NCBI GenBank assembly: GCA_947561585.1 | Contig: CANNZV010002604.1 | Span: 27,118-91,117 of the forward strand | Length of the DNA: 64,000 bases | From: Caprella mutica | Taxonomy: Eukaryota > Arthropoda > Malacostraca > Amphipoda > Caprellidae | Direction of reading: 5' to 3' | Shown: positions 34,809 to 46,121 of the stretch, piece after piece | Position numbering within the stretch: position 1 is the stretch's first letter | How the letters are laid out: each line of letters opens with the position of its first letter | The notes under the pieces: model-generated | What the model was told of the DNA's origin: nothing | Seen by the model: only the letters and a program-made list of their open reading frames with translations | The model's database searches: none | Made by a program: the position numbers and the translations under genes

Positions 34809-36049
34809 TATTAACAATAGAAAGATTGTTAATACGCTGAACTTGTATCTTTACTTAATCTTTCAATTTCTATAATTTGATAATCATTTAATCAGACATA
34901 ATCTTTTTAATCTTGTACACTGTTCATTAGAAGGAAATGCTATTTAAATTTATGGTCATGTTATTCTCGCTAGGAGCTCGAATATAATTATAAACGAATA
35001 GCTTTGATGTAAGCCGCTAATATAACTTGTAACTTCAGAACATAACTTTATAACTTGTAACCCAGAGCTATAACTTGTAACTCAGAATATAACTTTATAA
35101 TTTGTACTAAGTTATATAACTTCATGAACTTTGTAAATCAGTTATACAACTTAGAATATTGAGTTCTTTTTCTATAGATAGAATTGAAATTAATACTTAA
35201 TTAATTTAAAAGGAATTAAGTAAGTATTTCAATTATCCTAATTGAAATACTTAATTAATAGTTAGGAACTTGTAACATTTCTGATCATGTATAGGTTAAA
35301 CAGGACTCTGAAATAGTATGCTTAAATTTGGATGTTTATTAGTAAATCAGGTTTCACTAAAATGAACTATTAGTAAATCTGATCGATCTATATGTTAATC
35401 GTATAGAAAGCCATTACCACTAGCGTGTTAAATTTGAATAATGCATTGTGTGTTATTTCTATCTGCAGTGAGTAGAAAAACATCTTTGAAAAGTACTATC
35501 AGTACCTTAACAGAAGTTTATTCACTCACTGGAAGGTTGGACTCTCCAGTTCATCCTTTAAATACCATTGGCACCTAACTAAAGTGTTCATAGTTCGCGA
35601 TGGTCTCTTGAAGACTGGTTGGTCGGACCAAGTCCAGTCGGACTTGTCCATCCACGGGTTTCGTGAGTTGGCAACTCAAACCCTTGTTTATTTTAAACCC
35701 TTAAGTTTACTCAACCGCTAGTTTATTTAAAACTTGTGTTGTGTTATTTGAAGACTTGTGCGTAAGTCTTAGAACTCTGTACTATTTGAACTTTAATATA
35801 AGTACACCCATTTAAAACTTCCTTGTGTTTAATTTACTTCCTAAAAACTTTTACCGTTTAGTCATTTGTCAGTTTAATAGAATTCAATCAATTACCTCCA
35901 AGTCTCTTCAAGTTAAGATAATACAAATAATTGTTAAAGAACCCGGAGACTTAATTTGCTCTATGGGATAAGTTTATTAACAAGCCTCATCTACTTAGAA
36001 AATAGGTGATAATTTACTATCAATCCCATAGGAAAAGGGCAATTTAATA
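34809..36049 (+). repeat. 3' LTR of the LARD-like element
   Basis: Same length as the 5' LTR and almost identical. It is followed by the duplicated CGATA. Confidence 0.9.
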
Positions 36050-36194
36050 CGATAAGGCTATGGTAATTCGAGCTGTATTTTTGTGAACCATCTTCTATTC
36101 TTCCATTATTTTATCTGTGTTTTGGTAAATATAATTGTAATTATTATTATAGCAAAGCCTCCTAGTAGACCAGAGTTACGTTGCAAGTTGTTTG

Positions 36195-36930
36195 TACACA
36201 CAGAGAACGGTTTTGTTGATACAACAAAAAAAAGTAGGTTTTTGATTGTATCAACAAAATAAATTAGTCAGCTATGAGCCATCAAAATAATTTTGTTACA
36301 GTAAATATTATTTTTTGTTAAGGTTTTTTTGTCATAGTTACACTAGAACTTTTAAGGTTACAGTAACTAGAGCTTATTAGTTATAGTAACATTACAATAC
36401 TGTTACTTCAAAAAATGTATTTTGTTATGTCAACAAAAAGTATATTTAAAGAGAGACAAATAATTTTTTGTAGCAACAAAATCATCTTGTTATTTTAACC
36501 GAAACAGCTTAGGTTATTGTTACAATGGAGTACAGTTACCACAAATCAATATATTTTGTTATATTAACAGAATATGGTTTTAAAGTAACAAAACTAGTTT
36601 GTTATACTGAAAATATAATACAGTTATCACAAACCAATTTCTTAGTTTTAATAATAAAAAATTTCTTGTCATGCAACCAAATGATTAGGTTCAAGAAAAA
36701 TAATCATATAGTAACAGTAACAAAACTAGTTCGTTGTAGTTGAAATCAAGCAGTGTTGCATCAAAAAAAATGTCTCGTCATGTTGACCAAATTTTTTTTC
36801 ATTCAAACAGAAATATTTAGTAGCATTAATAATTGGCTTTTGTAATTTTAAAGATACTTTAGATACCATTAGCAAAGTTCTTTTGCTGCATTAACAAAAC
36901 CAATCTATGAGTATAATAATAATTTAAAGT
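36195..36930. repeat. Dispersed TTTTGTTA/TAACAAAA motif region, possible EnSpm subterminal block
   Basis: From CACAGAGAACGGTTTTGTTG (36201) onward there are many copies of TTTTGTTA, AACAAAA and GTAACA in both orientations. Dense short motifs near the ends are typical of CACTA/EnSpm elements, and the block lies downstream of the 3' end of the EnSpm-like gene. CACAG could be the element terminus. The opposite end was not found, so this is inference. Confidence 0.4.
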
Positions 36931-37800
36931 CATTCTTCAAATATATTTTCTGCTATGTCCAATCAAAGAATTTGTGAACCAACTTTCATATTTTGATTTT
37001 ATTTACAGTTGGACCTTCTCTCCTAAAAATAAGTATCTAAATAAAAGGCAATTCATTTAATATTCAAATTATATTTTAGGTAATAAACAAAATTCCTTTT
37101 TAAATAAATAAATGAAAAAACTTGTACATTACAGAAGTTTCAAAAACAAATAAATCATTTTAAAATAAACTTTAAAGGTCTTAATACTAGAAGTAAATGA
37201 AAAGAGTTACTTGGCAAAAGGTACTTCAGTTTCTAATACCAATAAATCACAATATATACCATACATTAAAACATGTGAAAAGTACAAGGAAAGAGATGCA
37301 CAAGTCCTCATGAGCAAAAATTAGTGAAGGAATAACATGATATATGGAAATGGTTACATCCGAGAAGAGTTATAGTAGAAGTACCACTGAAAATGATTAG
37401 CAGGCTTCTCGCTCTTATTAAGACTGTCTTATAACAATCGAGAAGTGTGGGACATTTAATAACATTTACTTCTCCAGGTTTAGAAAATATATTAGGAAAT
37501 AGGAATGATTTTGGTAATGCGGTGGCTCGTTTACTGTTTAGCTATGTCCAATGCAACACATTCACATAGGGAAGATTGAAAAGAAATTCAGTTAGTAAAA
37601 AAATTGATTTACCATAAATATATTTTAATAATACCCACCTGCATAAATTACAGCAAAAACAGCTGAACTAAAATTGTTCAACTAAATTACAAGTTACTCG
37701 TATAAATAATGTCTATACCAGGAGAAATAAATGAAAACCATGTTCCACACTTACTAGATTGGCATAAGTCTGAGTTGTAAAAAGAGCGGGGTACGCATGT
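36931..37800. other. AT-rich stretch downstream of the EnSpm gene
   Basis: No coding motif was recognised. It is probably the 3' part of the EnSpm-like element. Confidence 0.4.
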
Positions 37801-37828
37801 ATATTATTTTATCAGTCTTTCCAGCAAA

Positions 37829-39193
37829 TTATTCTTCGAATCTATTATAGAAAACGTAAATTTCATTCTCAATTCTAACACTAAGGCAGGGTATAAGAAA
37901 ATAAGATTGAAGAGATAAGGAATTTGTGGATGGCTTGAGTTTAGAAATAGTAAAACATTGAAAATGTTCATCGAATGCAGTAGTTTTGAACACATCTGTT
38001 ATGATTCTGATATCATCATTTACTGAAAGAATTTCAGTTATCTCGCCGAAAAAAGGGAAATTTTTAGCGGAGTCGAAATGAATTAGACTACCCATTCTCA
38101 ATTCAACACCTCTATAAGAAACTTTTTCACTCACGTAAGCACATTTTGAGTGGCAGTAAGTGGCAGGCCCAATTAATGGTCTATCAGGAATAAAAGCTTG
38201 ATTGCTGAGCAAAGAAGAGGCGAGCATCAGCTGATGCCGTTTAGCAACAGATTTACAGACATTAACTCGGGACCTACAGACATTTGCATACTGCTTCAGC
38301 ATAGAATGTTTTGATTCGAATCTAAAAGACCAATTGTGTGCCATAGGACCATTCTGCAAAATGACTGTCTTATAGTGAGTCAGGATATGAAATTTCGGTT
38401 TCAGATTCTCTCCAAAGAAAGACATATACATCTCGTTTAATTCGGTGACAAGAGTATCAAGGTATTCACTGGAACTTACAGAAATTCTTTTAGAAGAACA
38501 AATGCAAACAATTTCTTGCAGAGTTACAACTAACTTCCAAACAAGACAAGACCGAGGAATAAGTTCTCCAATTATGAGAGGTAAGAAGGTCACCAATAAT
38601 TTCATTTCAGAAGCACTCAGAGGTCGCCACAGAATAATTTCTTTTCGTTCAAAATGGGAGGTTTATTGCTCTTGAAAATGTTCTGAAATGGAAAATCTTG
38701 AACTTTCTGGTTCAGCACTTCAATAGTGAATACTTTGTTCTTTATGTCGCCACAGAATAATTTCTTTTCGTTCAAAATGGGAGGTTTATTGCTCTTGAAA
38801 ATGTTCTGAAATGGAAAATCTTGAACTTTCTGGTTCAGCACTTCAATAGTGAATACTTTGTTCTTTATGTAGTACTGAAAGCATTTAACAAGAACATAGG
38901 AAGCCACACCTTCAAACAAATCGCCACAGAATAATTTCTTTTCGTTCAAAATGGGAGGTTTATTGCTCTTGAAAATGTTCTGAAATGGAAAATCTTGAAC
39001 TTTCTGGTTCAGCACTTCAATAGTGAATACTTTGTTCTTTATGTAGTACTGAAAGCATTTAACAAGAACATAGGAAGCCACACCTTCAAACAAATCATGC
39101 ATTACATCAACCACGTAGTTCCGAGTACAATAAAACGAATTAATCCTGTTGAAAAAACATATGTGTTTTATTCCAGTTTTAGATATATCATCA
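37829..39193 (-). pseudogene. EnSpm/CACTA-like transposase, C-terminal part
   Basis: Reading on the minus strand, 39114 onward gives VDVMHDLFEGVASYVLVK, the conserved core after the catalytic region in this transposase family, then VLNQKVQDFPFQN. A tandem triplication follows (see 38624-39100). After a 1-nt frame change, 38605-37829 continues with SASEMKLLVTFLPLIIGELI, LKPKFHILTHYKTVI, GPMAHNWSFRFESKH and AKRHQLML, all usual blocks of the family, to a stop at 37829. The N-terminal part lies at 42028-43181; the hAT element at 39195-42057 separates them. Frameshifts show it is dead. Confidence 0.85.
38624..39100 (-). repeat. In-frame tandem triplication inside the EnSpm gene
   Basis: A segment of about 176 bp (38922-39097) is repeated at 38746-38921, and its proximal 120 bp once more at 38624-38745. 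The copies look identical by eye. The frame stays open through all three, so the predicted protein repeats the run from IKNKVFTIEVLNQ to KKLFCGD three times. Identity of the units means the duplication is recent, or possibly an assembly artefact. Confidence 0.88.
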
Positions 39194-39295
39194 GCAGGGC
39201 TGGGACAATATGACCTAACGAATATGACGTATATGCTCTGAAAAATATGACCTTATGGTCGTAAAATATGAGTGTATGCTCTAAAAATATTCCCT

Positions 39296-39515
39296 TAAGA
39301 TATGATCTTATGACCTTAAGATATGATCTTATGACCTTAAGATATGATCTTATGACCTTAAGATATGATCTTATGACCTTAAGATATGATCTTATGACCT
39401 TAAGATATGATCTTATGACCTTAAGATATGATCTTATGACCTTAAGATATGATCTTATGACCTTAAGATATGATCTTATGACCTTAAGATATGATCTTAT
39501 GACCTTAAGATATGT
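39296..39515. repeat. Eleven tandem 21-bp units near the hAT left end
   Basis: TTAAGATATGATCTTATGAC plus one base, repeated almost perfectly. There are no spacers between units, so it is not a CRISPR array. 21 bp gives a seven-residue repeating frame (LRYDLMT), which is a shadow. The unit contains inverted GATCTTA/TAAGATC halves. Confidence 0.9.
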
Positions 39516-39791
39516 TCATATGCTCTTACGTATGCACATATGAATTGAAAGAAGAACGTGAATAATATGCAGTTTAAAATATAAATTAGATTAGTTGGTG
39601 ATACTGATATCATAAAATACATTATCTTGAAGTTGTTGATTTCATATGAAATACTGTTCATTGACTGTCTTACAGTCAACGTGAATGGAATAACCACTGC
39701 CTATTATAGTCTGCAGACTAGCCTATTCTACATAAAATATATTTATCCGAAGGGTAATGAAATCATTTACATATTGAACGCAATTTTTTTT

Positions 39792-41600
39792 TTAACAGTA
39801 ACACAAACTTTGAGAACAAGAAACAAAACAGAAACAAAGAAACAAAACAGAATTAAAATATAAACTTGAGTTACATTCAATTATCAAATGATGCTTCAAA
39901 TTTTCAAAGTTGAAGCTTCTCCTATTGGCAGCTAATACAGTATTGTACTGTGAAAAAACTCTCTCTACATCACAACTAACTGTAGGAGCATAATTATTGA
40001 AGGAGGCCAGTTCTGCAGATGTCAGTTGCTTTATAAATTCGTCATCACAAGTCTTGATGGCTCCTTCCAATATTAGGTTAATTGTTTTCAATGTTGAAAA
40101 CCCGGTGTTTTTCCCCAAATATGTAGTATACTTGTCGGAATATCCCTGGTCATACAGATTCTTGAGTTGATTGCCAATATTTTCCATTAGGTTGATTGAG
40201 GAGGCAAGTGGCAAACCTCTTTTCTCCAACTTCACAATTGTTGTTGGAATAATAGAAAAGTTAGTGGAAATGAAGCTAAGAGACAGAGAGAGTTCAAAAT
40301 TGTCCAGAAGTTTCTGGGAATCGGATATGCTTTGTGCCTCATTTCCATCCAATGATTTTATGACTCTGCTCACACTTTCCAAATTAACAGTGTAATACTT
40401 GGCAGCGTCTAACCAAGTACCCCATCTGGTTATAACCGGAGACGGCGGAAGAGGAATACCTGGTGCCAATTCAATAAATTTTTCAATCCTATGTGGTGCC
40501 TTTACAAATATACTTTTTGTAGCAGATATAATTTGTTCACATCCGGATAGTTACCTCTAACTTTTTCTGCAATGCGATGCAAGCCATGTGCTAGACAAGT
40601 GACATGTACCATTTTAGGAAATAGAACTTTCAGTGCATTCATCGCTTTGACCATATAAGGAGCAGCGTCAGTTGTTACCAGTAAGATGTCCTCATAATGG
40701 AACTCATCAGTCCATAAAATCGAAGTGAATCTGTGAAAAATCCAGTATGGTTGAATGGTCTACTTTTTGAATGATTGCAATATTTGCAAGATAACATTTA
40801 TTTTTCTCTTCAGGTACTCCCATGATTCCAAATATGAAACAACCTATGTACTACCTCTGTTCAACATCTGTAGTTTCTTCAATTGATACCCACAATTTTT
40901 GTCCCTTAGCTTTTTTTTGTAAACTTTCCATTTTTGATTCATAGATGTTTCTTACATAGTATTTTCGTAAGGCGGTTCGGTCTGGGATGCATTCTCCATT
41001 CTGAAATCTTCATTTTCTAATTCGCTCAATGGGATATCTGCTGAAATAAATGCATTACAAAATTACACATATCTCTGTTAAATGGAGATAATCTAGATCG
41101 GTCAGCTGAAGGATCTACACTGTTTACATTAGAAGGACCTGCTGAAGGCGAGGGCTCTTCACATCTCAGCTTATTGGTTTTGTGTTTAGATGTTGCCATA
41201 TGTTGTTGAAAGTGGAATCTCTTCGTTTGCTTGAACTACAGAAGAAATTCATTTAGACAATGAAAATCATAAATTGACACATATACATATAGCTAGGCTT
41301 CAAAATATTGAATCGTATTTTGTGATATAAATGTATCTATTCAAAAACCGGTAACTATGGCGGTCGTACAAGCACCATAACAAAATATAACGACTGTACT
41401 TAAAGAGAATAGCATCTGGTAATTGTAACTTAACCCAAGTAGATCTATAGTTACTTACCTTCGATTTACAATATTTACATGTCATAGTTCCATCAGAGAG
41501 TTCAAAGTCTGGATATTCCTCAAGAATTTCCTTTATTAGCACATCCACTTGTTTCCGTTGTTTAGGCTTACGTATACTTAAGTTTCCAAGAGACAAAAAA
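39792..41600 (-). pseudogene. hAT transposase with BED-type zinc finger and an intron
   Basis: The first recognisable exon (about 41600-41459) encodes KPKQRKQVDVLIKEIL and a CKYCKSK finger half, ending at a GTAAGT donor. A 223-bp intron (41458-41236) ends in TTCTTCTGTAG. The next exon supplies the paired histidines (RFHFQQHMATSKH). Downstream, in shifting frames, come ILLVTTDAAPYM, VHVTCLAHGLHRIAEKVR, VITRWGTWLDAAKYYTV and the dimerisation region (YAPTVSCDVERVFSQY, then NRRSFNFENLKHHLII), ending near 39792. Several frame breaks between 41050 and 40470 make it inactive. The family resembles hAT elements related to CGGBP1-like genes; that link is from memory of motifs. Confidence 0.85.
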
Positions 41601-42027
41601 AAAACAATGCAAATAATGAGCTTTACTGTAGATGTGTATATATGGAGATTCAAATGAACAGAAATAAGTTACCGGTTGAACAAAGTTCCAATAATATTAG
41701 ATATGACTGCATGTAGTAACGATAGACTTTTAAATAATTTCATATTTTGATAATCAAGGCTGCTGCATTGAGTAGAACGTAATTTGTAATTGTTCAATAT
41801 AACTTTACATCCTATAAATGATGCAATCATATATAATATTCCATATATGTATCTTCCAGTACTCTAATTAACATATACTGCAATGAAAGTGCATATACCT
41901 TACTGTTGGGCATATGCCTTATTGTTAGGGCATATGCTTTACCGTTAGAGCATATGCCTAATTGTTTGGGCATATGAGTTATTATTAAGGCATATGCTCT
42001 AACTAATATATGACGCATCATATGCTT

Positions 42028-43181
42028 TTATGATAAATGCATATTGTCCCAGCCCTGATCATCAGTAGAGAGATCTCTGGTATAATTCTCAGGAGATCTC
42101 ATTAGACCAGGTACCTCTGAACAATTTGCCACCATAGCAATTTTACTAATCCTACAGAATCTACAACACATATTAGCGGAAAATGATTCAGAGAAACCCA
42201 ACATTGTATGCAGTTCTAAGTTATCTCCCAAGATACCAGCTAACAAGAAAAATACTCTCTTGCCATTGATTATTATGCCATTAGTTTCCAAATCCACTAT
42301 CTCATCGATCAAATCTTCGAATATTATTTCATTACCTAGTTGGTGCCTCGGTTTTGACTTGAACAATAACAATAAAAATATATTACTCAACTTGCTATAA
42401 TTTAACGGATCTAAGCATCTCAGGGACATATAAACTGCACCCAGTTTATTCACACCTTTGTGGGATCCTAATGGATTACCAATTTCAAAATCATCAAAAA
42501 AAATAACAAAAGGTAATAGAATTCTACCAACAGAGATAGATTTGAACCTACTGCCACATGTACTCAATTGCCGAATTTAAAAGACCCTCCACAGAGAACA
42601 ACAATTTTAGGGTTTTCTTTAGAGAAATGGATTGAATACTATCAAATTTATTGGAATCTAATGTATTCACGACTTTAGAAAATGGCTGTACATATAAATT
42701 CAAGTTTTCAAAATATCTGATTCTTTTATGTCCTGAATTCATATTTTCCATCATGTCATTTTCATTCGTTATGTTTATAACAGCAACAACAATTTCATTG
42801 ATATCTTTAGCAGTTATATGGGGCTTTTTGTACAGCAACGTGATCAAATTTATCTCAGAGTCACTACAAGTTATGCTTAGTGATGGTTCACTTAATAACT
42901 TCATCATTTAGAGATAGTGAGCAATTATTAGTGCTTGTCATAGCATGTACTGAATGTGGAGATTTAATACTTGTCTTCACTGAGGTTGATGATATTTCAA
43001 ATGGGATATGTTTAACCCTTAAATGTTTGTACAGAGAGTTTATTGACGAATATGTCCTACAACATCCCTCTTGTTTACACGTAAAATAAAGATTCTTATA
43101 ATTAGCATGGTGAAGACTAACATGTCGTTTCAAAAGTTTATAAGAACCTATGCTTTTGGAGCAAAAAAAACAGACAAACAT
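42028..43181 (-). pseudogene. EnSpm/CACTA-like transposase, N-terminal part
   Basis: 43181-42888 encodes an N-terminal zinc-finger region (MFVCFFCSKSIGSYKLLKRH, CKQEGCCRTY, SLYKHLRVKH), usual for animal EnSpm transposases. A 1-nt shift leads to 42907-42548, and another to 42567-42066, which has the core VIFFDDFEIGNPLGSHKGVN, with the first catalytic acidic residues in DDFE. ILGDNLELHTMLGFSESF and a MCCRFCRI finger follow. The frame then hits the hAT insertion (target duplication at 42058-42065). The remainder of the gene resumes at 39193. Confidence 0.88.
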
Positions 43182-43841
43182 GTTTTCCGAAGTGATAGAC
43201 TATCTAGCTAGGTTTGTTTCTGAAGACAAATTAAATTAATTAAAGTAATTTATTTCTAATTGAACAAATAAATAGCACTATTAAATTCAATATTAACTGT
43301 GGGGAAAAAATAATATATTAGATAGTATTTGGTTCAATAATTCAAAAACTAAGCAAGTTTCATAAAAAAAAATTACAAGTCGCACTAAGAACTTCTCCAA
43401 AATTGAAAAGTCAGGCTGGAACTTCACTCATTCAAGTCAGGTAGACGATGTGTGACAGTTTACGCGCATAGATCCTGACTGTTTCCTAATAATGACTTAC
43501 TCTTTTTGAGTTCTTCAGATATAACCTGATATTTTTTAACACTTAATTTTAGTTTCGAATTAAGTCTTACATGTGTATTAGGAAGTATAAGAAGCATATA
43601 CAGATAGTTTGATACATAATCATTTCTAAGGATTGGAAGAATGTTGAACTTCGAACAATTTAAAATCTTTAGTATTCTCAACTGTCAGCTGCATAAGCTA
43701 TTGTCACAGAATCTATCAGGATTGAAGTCGAGAATTTGTCAGGTAATGTCCTGCTTACTTACAGGGAATTTGAAATAAAAAATTTGAACTCTTATCCGAA
43801 ATAAGCAGGAAAGGATTTAAAAGCATATAGTAAGTCCATTT
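43182..43841. other. AT-rich spacer between EnSpm and Rep genes
   Basis: No motif, no CACTA-like terminus and no target duplication were recognised. It is therefore not clear where the EnSpm element ends. Confidence 0.4.
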
Positions 43842-45427
43842 TTATTCTAAGGTTGATAAAAATCTAGAAATGCTTTGAGAATGAGTCTTCTTAGCGAGTG
43901 GCCCTTGCAGAGTAGTAGAGCTTCTCCTTCCAACTAATATTCCAGGACGCTGAGTTTTCTTGGTTAGACAAGGACGCCCCTTCCTGAACACGCCTGTAAG
44001 AGTGAAAAATAGTTAAACATAGTTATATTAGAATTAAGCAAGTTCAAATTGTTAACTTTATACGGTGTCACCTACTTTTATCTGGATGCCTTCTACACTT
44101 GGCAGGATTTGGCAGGCGTATCGGAAATGGTGGTACTGGATTGTAGACGATAGATAAGCTATTCAGCTAATAGTTTATACAAAAATTTGAAAATGTTCGG
44201 AGTCAGAATGTACTTACCCTCAGAAATGTTGGATGCCTGACTGAAAACTTGTGTCAGGAACAGAAGAACATGCTCTGTGAATGGTTCCATTCTGAAGATT
44301 TTCGTTCGTGCAAGATATTTCACCACCTCTAACGTTCTCTTCATTAGCCACGGATGGTCTTCATCTACATTGGGGAATCTAGGAGGTACGAACATTTCAA
44401 ATTCCGCAGGGTAGTCAGTCCATCAGTACATTATTTCTCATATCCTCGAAATCGCCACTCCACAATGAAATAATTTTCCATCTATCCTCCGAGAGTGCAT
44501 TTAAGAGAGGCAAATGCGACAACAGGAACGGGTTCAAATCTGAAAAAAGTAATTATTAATATTATTCGTTCGATAAAAAGTTTAAATTGAACATGAGAAG
44601 CATTTCTTTAAAACTTACCTGTTGAAGAGAACATGGTATTTTCCTGATGCCATGTACTTTGCTTGACACATTCAACTAAACCATAGCCAAAAGGGTCGAG
44701 CTTAGATCTCGGAATATCAAACACGAAACCTTTAACATTCTTCAGCATTGGTCCGATATCATGGGTGGAGATGTTATCATTCAGTAGAGTGAAACAATAC
44801 AATATGTTCAAAATATTCACAAGAAAAGTTTTACCGACGTTTCCAGATACATCTGATATCCACAAAACTTCTCTGGAAGGTTGTTGCATTACAGTTTCGA
44901 GAACACTATATTGCCAAGGATACACTTTGTAAGAGCTCCATTTCTCATACATTGCAATTGTACATTTCAATGTCGTCAAATACCGTTCAGCTCTCTAAAA
45001 ATAAAAATGTCCATCTGAAAATTCTTTCGATGATACTATTTGCGGTTTCTTCATCCTATCCATAAGTCCATCAAGAATCATTGGTACAGGCACAGGCTTT
45101 TATTTTAGATTTAAGAGTCTTATCAAAAATGTCAGAAAAATCACCCAAACAATCGTAATTACCTACCTTCGTACAGTACTCAAAATTCTCCAATGCACCT
45201 TTCCGAGCTGCATTCCAGTATGCATTAGTGAATATTTTCTTCACGAAGTTCAGTCTATATGATCTGAGTAATTCCAAGTATCCTTGAATATGATGAGTGC
45301 CCCCTTCACCGACTTAAAAACCCAAAACAGCTCGTTTAATTCTATACTGCGGTCTACTCATATAGACTCTAACATTAAAATCAGCTCGATAGTTGTTAAT
45401 GGTAAATACCCATCTAGAAATACCCAT
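43842..45427 (-). pseudogene. rep: CRESS-DNA-type Rep gene, endogenised, with two introns
   Basis: Three exons on the minus strand: 45427-44619, 44539-44218 and 43993-43842. Exon 1 carries Rep nuclease motif I (WVFTINNY), motif II (HHIQGYLE), motif III (YCTK) and the superfamily 3 helicase Walker A (GNVGKT) and B-like (GFVFD) motifs. Exon 2 starts with the C-terminal helicase block ending LSEDRWK. Exon 3 encodes a basic tail and ends with TAA at 43844-43842, overlapping an AATAAA. Introns of 79 bp (GTAAGT...TTTTTTCAG) and 224 bp (GTAAGT...CTCTTACAG) have consensus ends. Breaks: an in-frame TAA at 45316-45314, a frameshift near 45095, an in-frame TAG near 45000 and a frameshift near 44420. Known Rep proteins nick and unwind circular ssDNA; viral copies are usually intronless. 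Inference: an old virus-like Rep resident in the genome, now decayed or possibly a mis-sequenced host gene. Confidence 0.8.
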
Positions 45428-45453
45428 GTAGGACCATCTAGTGGTCCTACATG
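45428..45453. repeat. Perfect 11-bp stem-loop at the Rep start codon
   Basis: TGTAGGACCA and its complement TGGTCCTACA flank a 5-bp centre (TCTAG), immediately upstream of the presumed ATG at 45427; the stem includes the CAT/ATG. The loop is not the nonanucleotide of CRESS-virus origins. Confidence 0.6.
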
Positions 45454-46121
45454 CGTTTCTAGAGTTTCTTGCGTTGATTCCATCTTGAGAGATCCTGTTA
45501 ATATACAATCGCTTTTCAGACTGATAATTGTGATCATAATACCAGAATATTTTTACACCATTGCACAAAGTTTAGATTTTCATTAACTACATAACCCGCT
45601 GAGGAATTTTTCCGCGGTAGGAATTAAAAATTAATATGCACGACACTCCTCACTAATGATCATTGAAAATGTATACATAGTTAGTTATTACATTATGCAA
45701 ATGAATGGAAGGTCATCATCATAAAGTTTGATTTCTGACTTTACTAAAATGAGTCAATTCCATGTTATTATCCTGACAATTTCTCCAGAACTTCTCCAAT
45801 TTTACTGACACCTGACAAGTCCGTGGATTTTATCAAGCAAAAATATAAATAAATGGAAATTGAGACACAAAGTTAAGCAAAGTGTGCGTGCAGCTGAAAA
45901 TGTAATATTGAGAAAAAAAAGTAAACAAACAGTTTTTTAAAACTTGCACGAATTATGAGCAATTGAAGTTCTAAATCGTTCTAGCGTACTCAAACAACGA
46001 TCGGAGCCTTCTAAACTGAGGTAGAAATAAAAATCTGTAGTCGATTGGGGCTAGAAACGCAAATACCGTTTCCGAAAAAAAGTCAGGTTAAATTCAGAAG
46101 CAGTTAGTTGATTTCATTGTA
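45454..46121. other. Stretch between Rep gene and candidate exon
   Basis: Nothing recognised. It could hold the promoter of the Rep gene on the minus strand. Confidence 0.35.

Larger units (their letters stand above)
24817..36049 (+). mobile_element. 11.2-kb non-coding LTR retroelement (LARD-like)
   Basis: Two 1,241-bp direct repeats (24817-26057 and 34809-36049) differ at about four positions by eye. They are flanked by CGATA on both sides (24812-24816 and 36050-36054), a perfect 5-bp target duplication. The LTRs start TATTAAC and end TTTAATA, so the termini are a perfect inverted TATTAA/TTAATA and not TG...CA. A TGG-containing primer-site-like sequence (TTGGCATCTTC) follows the 5' LTR, and a purine run GAAGGGGGGAG lies just before the 3' LTR. 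The 8.75-kb interior has no gag-pol. This is the definition of a large retrotransposon derivative that would need proteins from a partner element. Near-identity of the LTRs means a recent insertion. Confidence 0.88.
39195..42057 (-). mobile_element. hAT element, 2.86 kb, inserted in the EnSpm gene
   Basis: Ends are CAGGGCTGGGACAATATG on both strands (39195 and, reversed, 42057), the classic hAT CAGGG terminus. ATCATCAG flanks both sides (39187-39194 and 42058-42065), a perfect 8-bp duplication. Both subterminal zones carry tandem repeats: TTAAGATATGATCTTATGAC units at 39296-39515 and GCATATGCCTTATTGTTAGG-like units at 41885-42010. A decayed transposase is on the minus strand. The ends and duplication are intact, so it inserted after the EnSpm gene was in place. 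Confidence 0.93.

Noticed and set aside
39268..39543. Open frame with a seven-residue repeat, and a CRISPR-like appearance
   Set aside because: It is the translation of gapless 21-bp tandem units in the subterminal zone of the hAT element. There are no spacers and the DNA is eukaryotic.
45425..45453. Origin of replication of a CRESS virus
   Set aside because: The loop does not contain the expected nonanucleotide, and the rep gene itself is intron-bearing and broken. Kept only as a stem-loop observation.
45284..45586. 100-codon plus-strand frame and antisense overlap with the Rep gene
   Set aside because: It is the complement of Rep exon 1, which has real motifs on the minus strand.
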